Assembly (NCBI GenBank): GCA_022559985.1
Contig: JAFJTR010000113.1
Location: 19,592 to 83,591, forward strand
Origin: Parastagonospora avenae f. sp. tritici 18332-5
Taxonomy: Eukaryota; Ascomycota; Dothideomycetes; Pleosporales; Phaeosphaeriaceae
Direction of reading: 5' to 3'
DNA: 64,000 bases
This document shows, one piece after another, positions 23,140 to 33,748 of the stretch. A program made the position numbers and the translations under genes. Under the pieces are notes generated by a model that did no database searches, was not told the DNA's origin, and was given only the letters and a program-made list of their open reading frames with translations. Every line of letters begins with the position of its first letter. Within the stretch, counting starts at the first letter, position 1.

Positions 23140-23482
23140 GATTGCGCTGGTCGTGGAAGAGCCGAGGAGTCAGGTGAGGATATGGCTGCGATGAGGGTGG
23201 TGAAGGGTAGAAAAGTCTTGCGAAGGCAAAGTTGTGGTGCTATGGTGTGAGGCAATGCACCAATTGTCGATTATCTAGGAATCATGTCCATTACCGAACA
23301 TGTCAGCACTACAATTAGTCGAAGATCCGCGTGGTGGCGTTGGAGGCCTTCAGGTTAAGGTTTCGGAATTCGGCATCTTCCATGAAAGCTTGTACCCGCG
23401 GCATCGAAACATCGGAATATCGCAGCGCAGCGCACATGGCAATAATGGATATCAATTTATTCCAAAGTGATCTATGTCTTCT

Positions 23483-24908
23483 CTACCGACTAATTGCAGC
23501 CTCAGTCGCCTTCAGACTTCCCACGACGGCGAAGCATATCATCGGAGTGATTGCGTAGCTGATTGTTAAGAACTTCGCGATTGTCATTTTCATCGACTCT
23601 GGTGCACCAGTGACATCCGTGAGAGCGACAAGAATCATAGCTGGCGGGCCTGTGGGCATCAGCATCATCGCGAACCACAGCATTGGGTCAGCGTCGAGAA
23701 GGTTCGTTTTCGAAGCGAGCGCCCATATAAGAGAAATGCTGATCCTAGGAGACATTAGTGGTGTTATATAGAGACGAGAATGGTACGTACATAGGCCAAA
23801 CGATGAAGCGTATGAAAGTGACCAACGCTAAACTCTTCTTTGCGACTTCTCCGCTATCCTCGCCTCGCTTCATGCGCAACATACTCTGGCTGAGTTTCAC
23901 ACCGACCACGATGATTTGCGTGGATGCAAACAGATCGCCAATATTCTTGAACGACGTCGTCAACCACGCGTTGAAGTACCCTCCGTCGTTGCTCTTGTTG
24001 AAGAATAGACGGTGAAGCGGCGGTGTTAGTCCGATGATGGCACCGACGAGGGCTCCGAGAAGTGGCGCATTGGCGAACTGCCACGCGACCTCAACAACTT
24101 CTTGCATCTTTGGGCCGAGACCATTGAACCATTCGCGCGTTTTGAGGTAGCCTTTCTTCTCGATGCGGTTGGTCGGTTTGATGATGCGTTCTGGTAGAAG
24201 AGAGGTGCGTTCGTTGATAAGTCCGTCCGGACCACGTTCGATATCACCATAACCGTTTCCATTGCCTGTGCCTTCATTCCCCTCGCTTTCTTCTTCCTGG
24301 GATTCTTCTCGATCGTCGGGCGCATCTTCATCGCCGGGTTTGAGAAGTCGTGGTCCCAAAGCAAAAGTAAGCGAATTGCTGACCATGGCATTGATCAAGA
24401 AGTAGGACTCTGCACGATCAAGTGCATCAGCCGCAGTGTCTCCTCCAACAAGTATGACATCGAGGATCTGGGTCTGCTTCAGTGATTCGATGAGGAGAAG
24501 CGGTAGACTTGTTGTGTTGTTGAAAGCAATAGCTGGTGTTACCCAGCTCGGCAGCTTAAATACGCGGGTCAGGATGCGGCCGACAAGGACGGAAAGGAGG
24601 GTGTAGGTAATCGACCATACTGGAGAAATCAGCCTAACTATTCATGTCCCTGGCCATGCTGAAAGCTCACTTAAAAGTGGGAGGTATCGAACTGCTGTCC
24701 CTTGATGCAAGTTCGAACCGATCTTATAGATCAAGAGCGCCGGCAAAAACATACGCACGCATAGTTTCGACACCTCCTTGGCCGCATTCGTCGATAACAA
24801 GTTACATTGCGCAGCAACAACACCAAACACAATAGTAAGCAAGACAGAGAACGAAGCCTGAATAGCGCCCGCGAATGGCACAAGCAATTCGGAAGCGTCA
24901 ATGCCCAT
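23483..24908 (-). CDS. Auxin efflux carrier-like membrane transport protein
   Basis: Three exons, 442 aa: 24908-24671, 24619-23791 and 23744-23483, with introns of 51 and 46 nt. The sequence has the PIN/PILS-type layout. About five helices come first (FAGAIQASFSVLLTIVFGVVA, then NNTTSLPLLLIESL, typical of the family). A long acidic and Gly-rich cytosolic loop follows at about residues 180-240, and then a second set of helices ending in ICFAVVGSLKATEAA. Fungal members are membrane transporters of uncertain substrate, often in the endoplasmic reticulum. All expected segments are present. Confidence 0.9.
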
Positions 24909-25814
24909 GTTTTAAAAGAACAACGATTGGAGATCTGCCGATTAGAATATGTGGTAGAAAAAGACCGAAGATTTAGAACCTAGAAAGAAGCACTAACCAA
25001 AGAGTCTTAAGGAAATTAATGATTGCGGTCTCGATCGTTCACCGTCTGCTTGCGCACGCGACATCCACCGCGTTCCTGGCTGTTGACGCGACATGACGTA
25101 GGTGCAACGGGTCCGTGGTGAAACGCCAATCCTACGCCGAGAAGCTATCTACGGGCTGAGGACCTGCTTTGCAAGTTATTCATGGCAGGAGAACTGGGCG
25201 CCGAGGTATTTATTATAACACGGCGGCGCCCCGTAGGTCATGCGAACAAGAACGATGAGTTGTCAAGCAGGCTGTACAATTTGGTGCTGGTGGAGCATAG
25301 CTGTATGCGTCTAGTCATTGATGAGATGCACATGTGGCGGGTCAACCGCGCTAAGCCACTCCGAGTCAAGCATACCAAAATCGAACATGTTCGTTTGCGA
25401 TGCGCGTTCCTTCTGGTCCTTTCTTCTATCTTTGACGTTAAATTTATAGGCTAATGCCGCTTTGTGCTCGTTGCATCTTTCTCACCGTCAGACTGACATA
25501 CAACTGTCTTCTTGTATACCGAGTATATGTCGATATCATTTATGGTTTGTTTGCCGCGTCTCTTTTCTGTTCACTTGTACATTTTATGGTTTCCTAGACT
25601 AGCTAGTACTCATTGATACATTCATCACTACCAGCCAGACCCTCCACGCCACCAACCACGACTTTTCACTGTTTGGATTATGAATTCTTTCTGACATGTA
25701 GAAACGCTTGTCAGATTATCTTCTCCCCTTTATCCCTTCTCTGCTGACAAACTCCACAAGTACTTGATACCTACTCAAAGGTTTGCATCATCGGTCTTCG
25801 CTCCAAAAATTCTC
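24909..25814. other. Intergenic 0.9 kb
   Basis: Left part is the promoter of the auxin-carrier-like gene. Nothing else is supported; a 90-codon plus-strand frame at 25182-25454 has no motif. Confidence 0.45.
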
Positions 25815-26315
25815 TCATCCCAAAACCATGGATCTCACTCCTTGAACCTCAACCCGCAGCACATCATACTGCAAGAAATTTCCCGCCTCAATCTGCCAAA
25901 TTGCCCTGTTTAAACAGCCATCAGGTCCCTCCTCCCACTTCCACTCGGGCTGCAACGTACTCAACCCCTTTCCCTCACCCACCTCTTCCCTTCTAATCAT
26001 CTCCTCCATAACCCATACCGCCTGTTGCTGATGGTCTGACCATCCGCAGATCCAGACCTGCTGGTCGCCAGCCGGCTCCTCTTTTGTTGGCGGCCCATAC
26101 ATAGTGTTGATTATGAATGACATAATCTGGGCATGATTCTCGCGACTCGAGAGCGTCACGATCTCGACCCTTTGAACTCCTGCGGCGCTTGGTGCGGCCA
26201 TGGTGTACGTGTCGTTGAGATCTTTGGGAGTGAGGGATATGCCGGTGGTGAAGGCGATGACTTCTTTGTGGTATGGGAGGGGAGTGGTTACGGGGCCGGC
26301 GCGTTCGGAGTACAT
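25815..26315 (-). CDS. Hypothetical protein, 166 aa
   Basis: Single exon from ATG 26315, with an in-frame stop just upstream. The protein is soluble and Trp/Glu-rich (VWICGWSDHQQQAVWVMEEM, PEWKWEEGPDG), without signal peptide or membrane segment. No family is recognised. The consistent codon pattern and length argue for a real gene, but an upstream exon joined by splicing cannot be excluded. Confidence 0.5.
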   Translation of the reverse strand: MYSERAGPVTTPLPYHKEVIAFTTGISLTPKDLNDTYTMAAPSAAGVQRVEIVTLSSRENHAQIMSFIINTMYGPPTKEEPAGDQQVWICGWSDHQQQAVWVMEEMIRREEVGEGKGLSTLQPEWKWEEGPDGCLNRAIWQIEAGNFLQYDVLRVEVQGVRSMVLG

Positions 26316-26747
26316 GGCTAGTAGACTTGCCGGCTAGGTGGTGTAGGCTCGGGACAGGGAAGTGCGTGTTTGGAACTGCGCATGAGAGCTGCGGATTGCC
26401 GTTGGCCATAGTTGATGCGGATGTGCCGTGGTAGGTCACCGGGCCAAGTGAAAAATCGCTGGCAGAGGGGAAATTATAGTGATAGGAGGATTGCTTGTTT
26501 GCTACATCTTGTGGCGCCTGCGCTTACAGACAAAGCGTTGCGGGACATTCACTCTGGATCATGCACAGGCTTGGACAAATGACATGGTCATACCACCAAA
26601 TGACGAATCTAGCGAAGGAAACGAATGGTCGATCATCAAACATAACAAAAGCACGATTGTATAGAAACAGTGAGCATAGATACCATTCTGTGCAACTGCG
26701 GTGTTCAAGATATGTTCTGAGATCAACATGTTTTGCGCCAAAGTATC
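26316..26747. other. Intergenic region
   Basis: Promoter side of the 166-aa gene and 3' flank of the large GTPase gene; no gene seen. Confidence 0.45.
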
Positions 26748-29592
26748 CTAAGCTGCACAAATTACTGCCGAGTGACCCACGGACTGGTCCAGCTCCATGT
26801 TTTCCGGGTCCTCAGCTTCGTCCAGGTACTGCTTCTTCAGATCGGCCTTGTCCTGTCTAAACCTGGGCAAAAGAGCAAATAGCTGGTCAACCGCACCTCG
26901 CAACTCTGTGTCGGTACTTGCTGGCCCTCCCATATTCTGCAACAGATTTCCGAAGTCGGTCAATTTGTTCTTGATGTTGTTATGGAGATCTTCCACGAGC
27001 TCGAGTACCCCGTTTGCAACGCCCTGATAACCATCCTGCTCTACAGCTGCTGACAGCCACGGGCGTCCGTCTGGGTCCGTTTTGGTGAATTCGCTTTTCA
27101 ACGCGGACTTTTGTCGCTTCGATGCTCCTGAGCCCGTTGATTCTGCAACTATTCGCAAATATACCGGATCGAGGATTTGGCCATCATGCTGTTGTAACCG
27201 GACGCTTGGGTGTAGGAGGTCAGGGTTCGGATTTGGTATCTCACCACAATATTGACGAATTCGTCCACGAGTTCAAGGACTTGTGCTCTGGTAATCGCCC
27301 AGCACGAGACCACGTCATCCCGAGCATCCTGGTCAGGTGATTCGGGAACAGCCTGCCCGAGGTGATCGAGCTGTCCTTCAACCCAGTCTCTGACACCACT
27401 AGGCTTCAATTCCTCCATCTTTTCCGCCCGTAATGGCCAATCCTTTCGGAAAAGTTCGGCGAATCTCTGATTCTAGTTGGTGTCCCGATTTCGCAACTTT
27501 GGATGCATCGATTCTTTGAGTGTTAGGATTCCCTTGCACCGGGCCATTTTGGCAATAGTTCGATAATGAAGTCCTTCGGTCAGGTCATCCTTCGCCGTTA
27601 GAACATCGAGCTCGAATTCCTTTCCATTCCCCTCCATCGGCAAGATCGTCCTGCGCACTTCAGAGAAGTAGCCATCTTTTACGAAGTCGTTCAGTTGTCC
27701 TAGTACACCATAGCAGAAGGTGACAAAGTCTTTCAGCTTCCCATCATTGACCGCCTTTCTCCGCTCCCTCACCTTGTATCTCTCTACCAATGTCTCTATT
27801 CGATCGTGCATGAGTACCGAGCGCTTAAGGTGTTGGACGATGACTGGGTAATTGGCTTGAGTTGTCTTGAATAGTAAAAGATTTATCAACTTCTGAGTGT
27901 GAGTTTGATAGACGTCAACGTCGGGTAGATCCTTCCTGTTCCGCTTGGACTTCAGCCAACTGTTGTAGGCTTTCGGAGAGACAGCGATGATCGTGAGCAA
28001 CAACGGTGCTCCTTCACGTGTGGCACAAGAGGTAGATGCGGTTTCCTGTAGGTTGCGAGCCGATGCCAAGGCGTAATCAGTCCTCGCTGCGCGCTTCAGA
28101 TGCTTCTTGTAATCCTCGTAGAATCGAAGATCCTCGTCAGTGTCGTCACTATCAGATGCCTGCTTCGTCACCCAATTGTAACAGCATCTCATGAATGTGA
28201 GCCTGATATCCTCTGCATCTCCATCATAGTCTTGTCCTATGACCTCTTTTGGATCGACGTCCGCGGTATCTCCATTAGAGTCGTGTCCCATAACCTCCTT
28301 TGGGTCGACCTCCTGTACGTATTGTTATTAGCATGGAAGGGAGACGAAAACAAGGCATTACTTACGCTGCGTTGAGTCATGATGATGATGGTGTTATCTG
28401 CTCCATGCACATACACAGAGCTTCGTAGAAGGAGTCTGAGCATATTGCCGTCCTCCGACCGCCCAGCTAATGTGACCATAAATTCCGCATCGGCCTCTCG
28501 TCGAACTCTATCGGTGATGTCGACCCGGTGGCGGTTAGAATCGTTGTATCCTGGGTGTATTAGCAATCGTTGACTCACAACGATGAATGGTAGGCTTACC
28601 GGGACAGTCCACTAAAACTATCCCATGCTTCAACAACGGTGAGTCGAGATAGATTGCGACATCGTGGACAAGCGACCAGACGGGTTCGGCATCGCTGGCT
28701 CCTGACAAGAACTTCTTGTTCTGTTTTATCAAAGCTTGTGCATTGTCGTCGCGATTTTCGCGAACATATCTCTTTTAATCGATAGTCGAACCGCGTTCTA
28801 TACTGTTGTAACGTATGTGAATTTGTGCGTATCCGATCGATTGTTCAACGAAGTCGATCTCGCGTACCGTTGCAGTGAGATTGTCATCGTCAAAATCTGT
28901 GTCCCATATCATCTTGAATACCTTTTTCGCATGAGCAGCCATTGTCGCGTCGATATCCTGGCCCGAGTTTATGTTTCGCCCGCCCTTATCATCTACTGCT
29001 CCGGAGCCATGAACCGCCAGATACTCCTCCTTCAGCATCTCCAGCATGCCGCGAAGTTCATCTTCCGACAGAAAGTTTACACACGTCTTGTAAGCCCTCC
29101 CCTCATTACCAGCAGCAGTGATGTACTTGTAATACACTGCAGTGGACGTGCACGCTTTACTTCCAGGGTCAGTCTGCGCGATGGAGCCTCCTGCGGGAGA
29201 TGAAAGTAACGCATTGATTATGGTACTCTTACCAATTCTAGTCTTACCGATGAGAGCTAATACCTTGGCTGTCGTCTTGTAGCTGGCGATCTGATCTTGA
29301 CAGCTTCGCGTGAGCTCCGCGTACTGGGCGTTCTGTGGGACTAATCGCAGGATGTCGCTTGGATCTTGGTACGTCGACACGATAGCAGCATCGATGCTCT
29401 TCAAATCCTGCTGGAGAAAATGGTGGTCCGGCAAACTCTCCTGCGTGGGATCGTAAGCCCTCTAGGCAGGTTTCTCATTTCTCCTTCCTTGTGGTTTCGA
29501 AAGTAGTGATAAGACAAGTCGTCCACAATATCGTCAGGTGGCCATGGAGGGGCCGCATCGGAAGTCGGTGAGTGGCTGAGAGGGGAAGACAT
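26748..29592 (-). pseudogene. Large SLIP-GC/dynamin-like GTPase gene with in-frame stops
   Basis: A long coding track on the minus strand. It has the P-loop GKTRIGKST near 29.25 kb, a switch motif VLVDCPG at 28.6 kb, then helical C-terminal regions. Clear introns are 28551-28599, 28313-28365 and 27189-27244, all in frame. Two stop codons interrupt otherwise continuous frames: TAA at 28775-28777 and TAG at 27473-27475. Coding resumes in the same frame after each (KRYVRENRDDNAQ; NQRFAELFRKDWPL). CAA and CAG would restore glutamine at the two sites. The 5' exon from ATG 29592 needs an unusual donor to join. Intact relatives (nuclear GTPase SLIP-GC-like) are large P-loop GTPases of unclear function in fungi. 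A hidden intron could remove the first stop but hardly the second. Confidence 0.68.
28204..28312 (-). repeat. Tandem 17-codon duplication in the GTPase gene
   Basis: Right after the intron, two adjacent 17-residue units start with E/D-V-D-P-K-E-V and end in a Gly-Asp acidic stretch. The second differs from the first at about seven positions, so the duplication is not recent. Confidence 0.6.
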
Positions 29593-31578
29593 TGTGAATG
29601 TGGATGTGGATGTTGCACGCCTGGGGTTTGGTTGTAGATGGATTCTGAAATCGAACAAACTCTGGAGGACGGATGATGAACTCGTAAAACCGGCTGAAGA
29701 AAAAGAAACTCTGGAATCCAGTTCGGGGGAGTCCTGGCAACCAGCCCAGAAAACTCTGGAAACAAATTGAAGAGGCTCAGGAGGAAGGATGAAGACACAT
29801 GAAGGCGGTCAGAGAAACCCCGGAGAACCGCTATTTCCCCATCTTTAACACCTATGCTCAACAGTGCAGTCACCCTTCCAGGTTCTCCTCACTGTTACAC
29901 CCAGCGACCGCTCAGCGTCCACTCAGCCAGTGCTCGTATGGACGCGCATCTACACAGCAGGGCCTCCACCAGACGGCGTAAGCTAGTCGCCAGTCTATAG
30001 CACCGGGCGGAAACGTACATACCCAGACACTGCGCGCTATCATCTCCGGTGAGGCGCTTGGCATCCAAGCATGAATTTGCTTCAAACCATGGATACTACC
30101 ACCAGGATAATGAGTAAACATACTGGTAATACACTTGAACTCAACAGAGAAGAGAAGGCGTCTCTTTCAGGTGACCTCAAACGAACTTCTAGCGAGAATT
30201 TTCAACGCGCTGCACCGTGGTTGTTTTGGTTTGATGTTGCACGAGCGCTAGTGACGTGTAACACACAGCGAACATCTACCAGGAAGTTACAAGGAGCTAG
30301 TCCAGGAATGTCCAGACTCACGGGATCTCTGCGCTGCGAAGTGGGTATACGGCAAGGCTGAACAGACTCCAGACCAATCGCATGATAGGTGTGTGGGGAC
30401 GGTAAACAATCCGGTACGTTTTTGCTTGCCGCAGCAGAGTTCTTCGGAGACGGAAAAACATCCGGTACACTTTTGCTGCCAGCAACTCGGCACTGCGGTG
30501 TATGGTGTAGCCAGAAATCTGCGAGCCTCCCGTCGACCACCCACTCTTTGCGTTCCAAGCGGAGTCTGGCAAGGAAGTCGGCATAAGCAGGTTGTTCAGA
30601 TGATTGCATCGCTTGCTAACGCATCGTCAGTCATGGCGTACTCAGACGACTGAGTAGTCAATGTCAAAGTACTATCCGCGGAGGCCTCTTCAGTGCTATA
30701 TTGAAAGGGCGCGATGGTTTTGCAGCATGGAACTTCACTTTGCATTGCCTCGTAAAATAATTGGAGAGGCAAGCTGGTGGACGATGCCGTCATGCGCAGA
30801 ACGATATGGAGGGCATTAGTAGCTACTAGTCAAATACGAAACTATTACTGTAATACTATGATGCTCTCTGCCGCTCCAACGTAATGATTCGCCCGGTGGA
30901 AGGATGTCGCCATGTCGAATGAGCTTGGACTGGATTCGCCACGGAGGACCTGCTAATGCTGAATTCACGGCATAGCCCATGAGTGGTGTTCTCCCCCAGC
31001 TCTTGCGCGTTCGTAGCCACAATGACTGTTATGTACGGTCTGACTGGGTATAGAAGCTATTCCTGAAATTTTTTTGTCAGTCCATCATTGACACCATGAC
31101 GTACTGAATTAGAAGCGTCTATTATTTTTCCATACTTCACCTTGATTACCGACTCTTGCTTTGCGACGCCCTAGCATACTTCGGACAGTTGCCCAGCTAG
31201 GTCCGACAGTTTGGTTGACGTATTTCATAAGGAAGTCAGATTTGAAGTCGGCAGATTTGAGCGGGACTAACCTCCGCAGGTCTGGGATACGTCTTTGCTC
31301 AACATCGAGGAGCGGGAGACTATCTCTCCGCACAACATGCTCCAGACAATGGTGCGTGATAAAAACAAGTGTGACCTACGATCAGGGAGAGAGTTGGAAC
31401 AAAAGAAGCTGAATTGGTGATATCATTGTGTACAAAAATCGAAGAGTGAGGTAAAGGTCCATACAGGATGTCAAAACTGGCGCGAGAGTAGGAAAGTAGA
31501 GAATAATCGCATCGTGAGGTTGCCGCCGCCATGTCGAAGCAACAGATTGTGTTGTGCAAGGAGGACTATGTCCGTCTC
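29593..31578. other. Gene-poor 2 kb with a small tandem repeat
   Basis: No gene supported. Many overlapping short frames on both strands, none with a motif. It contains a 51-bp imperfect tandem duplication at about 30398-30500. Confidence 0.45.
30398..30500. repeat. Imperfect 51-bp tandem duplication
   Basis: GACGGTAAACAATCCGGTAC at 30398 recurs as GACGGAAAAACATCCGGTAC at 30449, and the similarity continues through TTTTGC and the following GC-rich part. The period of 51 bp equals 17 codons, but no convincing protein carries it. Confidence 0.6.
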
Positions 31579-32185
31579 TTAGGCGCCGTCCCCCCAAAGC
31601 CCAACAACGCCCATCGCAAACGCCGCGCCCGCAAGCACCGCCTTCCCACTCTCCACCACCTTCTTTCTCTCCACCGCCTCCCTCACCTGCTCGCCATTGA
31701 CCTCGTCTCCCTGGGCCTCCAATTCCATCATGCTCCTCTGCTCGGCAGCGAAGTAGTCAATACCCGGCCCCGACACGAAGCTCAGGATAGATGTGTATAG
31801 CAAATATGGGTGGCGGAAGCGTCGTGGTGAGAGCAGGTAGGCGGAGAAGAGCGTGAAGGTGGTGATGTGGCGTAGATAGGCGGTATAGTACTGGGACTTG
31901 GTGGAGAGGTAGGTGTAGGTTGTGCGGGCGTTTATGGCGGTCGGGAGGGCGAGGAGGGATGGGAGTGCGATGGTGGAGAGGGTGGCGGAGATGCCCTAGT
32001 TTTGTTAGTACTGGAATAAGATATCTTGTATGCCATGAAGCTTCTTTGCGCTGCGTGAAGATGTTGACGCGCATAGTGGGGATCTTCAAGGTCGAGGTGG
32101 GTGGCGGTTATCAACTTACAGTCGAGATGCCGAGACTGACAGTCCCTACGAACTTGAGGATAGATATTGTCCGAGCCGCCATCAT
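31579..32185 (-). CDS. ATG33: Autophagy-related protein 33-like (Atg33, mitophagy factor)
   Basis: Two exons, 160 aa: 32185-32120 and 31995-31579. The intron is 124 nt with GTAAGT and CTAG ends. Hydrophobic helices at about residues 8-40 and 70-105 and a final helix form a small multi-pass membrane protein. The block SPRRFRHPYLLYTSILSF and the C-terminal GVVGLWGDGA match the conserved regions of Atg33 as I know them. In yeast, Atg33 sits in the mitochondrial outer membrane and promotes mitophagy in stationary phase. Two ATGs in tandem begin the frame; the upstream one is used here. Divergent from the dienoyl-CoA reductase gene. Confidence 0.78.
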
Positions 32186-32711
32186 GTGTTGATTTGCAGT
32201 TCCTGGGTCCGGCCGCGGTCACTTTCGGGAGTCTTGAGGCTGTTGGAGCTTCAATGTTCACGATACTGGTTGAGTTCACTAAGCGCTTTCATCATGGCGG
32301 AGATAGTGGAGTGGGTCCCCACCACGTCAGTTGGTCAGAGCTTCACTCGACCGCTGTACCTAGAAATGTCCAGCACATGCAAAATCAGCGGCGCGGTATT
32401 GCATATCGCCTTTACTAACTACAGATAGCCGAATGCGCCGAGTACTCCAACTTGTACTCTTTTAACAATTACCGTGAGCTGTGCATAGCCAGAAAGCGAG
32501 GTGGATTACTATACTGAAGCGGAGAGTAAGCTTACCTCGGCTTGCTCTCAAACAACTACATCCATGTCCACAAGTTCCATCATCCTTCTCTCTCAGCTAT
32601 AGCTTTGACTTGATCACTACACCTTCTTCACTTCTCACACTACTCGAAAACACGCGTTCATATTAATCAAGGACATACGATCTCCCAAGGCTCGAACACC
32701 ACTTCGTCACC
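32186..32711. promoter_or_regulatory. Shared promoter region ATG33 / dienoyl-CoA reductase
   Basis: A 526-bp divergent spacer between a mitophagy gene and a peroxisomal fatty-acid gene. It holds the CCTCGG core at 32535-32540 and a pyrimidine-rich leader before 32712. Confidence 0.5.
32535..32540 (+). promoter_or_regulatory. FarA/FarB-type CCTCGG core
   Basis: CCTCGG is the core bound by the Aspergillus fatty-acid regulators FarA and FarB, which control beta-oxidation genes. It lies 172 bp before the start of a peroxisomal beta-oxidation auxiliary enzyme, a fitting place. A six-base match alone can occur by chance. Confidence 0.45.
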
Positions 32712-33748
32712 ATGGCTCCCGAGAAGTACTCATACATGAGCAACGTCTGGAGAGATGACATCTTCAGTGCGTCCAGCGCCGTCCTCTCCATCCACTTCTA
32801 ACATCGTTCCAGAAAATAAAGTCGTCTTCTGCACTGGCGGCGCCGGCACCATCTGCTCCGCCCAAGTGCGCGCCATGGTCGCGCTGGGCGCAAACGCATG
32901 CATCATCGGGCGCAACGTCGAGAAGACCGAGTCCATGGCCAAAGACATCGCGACTGTTCGCTCCGGCGCGAAAGTAATCGGCATCGGCGCCGTGGACGTG
33001 CGCAAGCCAGAGCTGCTACAACAGGCCGCAGACCGCTGCGCGAAGGAGCTGGGCAGCATCGACTTTGTGATTGCAGGCGCGGCGGGCAACTTTTTGGCCA
33101 CGATTGATCAGATTAGCCCGAATGCAATGAAGAGTGTGATCGATATTGATGTGTTGGGGAGTTATAATACTGTCAAGGCTACGCTGCCGTATCTCGTCGA
33201 GTCCGCGGGAAAGCATAGGACGGACGGAAAGACTGCGCCGGCGAATGGTACGGGCGGGCGCATCATCTTTGTCTCTGCGACATTGCACTATGCCGGAACA
33301 CCGCTGCAGTCACACGTCAGCGTGGCAAAGGCAGGTGTAGATGCCATGGCCATGAGCATCGCCATCGAACAGGGCCCCAAGGGTATCACGTCGAATGTCA
33401 TCGCGCCGGGCCCGATCGCGGATACAGAGGGTATTGAGAGACTGAGCAAGAAGGAGACCAGGGAGAAGAGCTATAAGGCTGTGCCGATTGGAAGATATGG
33501 TACTGTCAAGGAGATCGCGGACGCGACGATTTATCTCTTCTCGGATTCTGGCAACTTTGTCAACGGGGAGACTCTAGTTGGTAAGTCGCATCCATCCTCC
33601 ACAAACTTGTCGTCGTCGCTAACACATCACAGTTGACGGCGGACAATGGCACACAGCCGGATTCGCCAACGGCTTCGAGTACCCCGACTTCCTCCTCTCA
33701 GGCCAAACCGTGACCGGCGTAGCAGGCACAAAGAAGTCAAAACTGTAG
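32712..33748 (+). CDS. SPS19: Peroxisomal 2,4-dienoyl-CoA reductase (Sps19/DECR2 type)
   Basis: Three exons, 312 aa: 32712-32766, 32813-33580 and 33633-33748. The introns are 46 and 52 nt. It is a short-chain dehydrogenase fold with the cofactor motif TGGAGTIC at residues 26-33, the sequence IAGAAGNFLA typical of dienoyl-CoA reductases, and NVIAPGPIADTEG. The protein ends in Ser-Lys-Leu, a perfect type 1 peroxisomal targeting signal. It reduces 2,4-dienoyl-CoA with NADPH so that unsaturated fatty acids can be fully degraded by peroxisomal beta-oxidation. Length and ends are normal. Confidence 0.95.
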
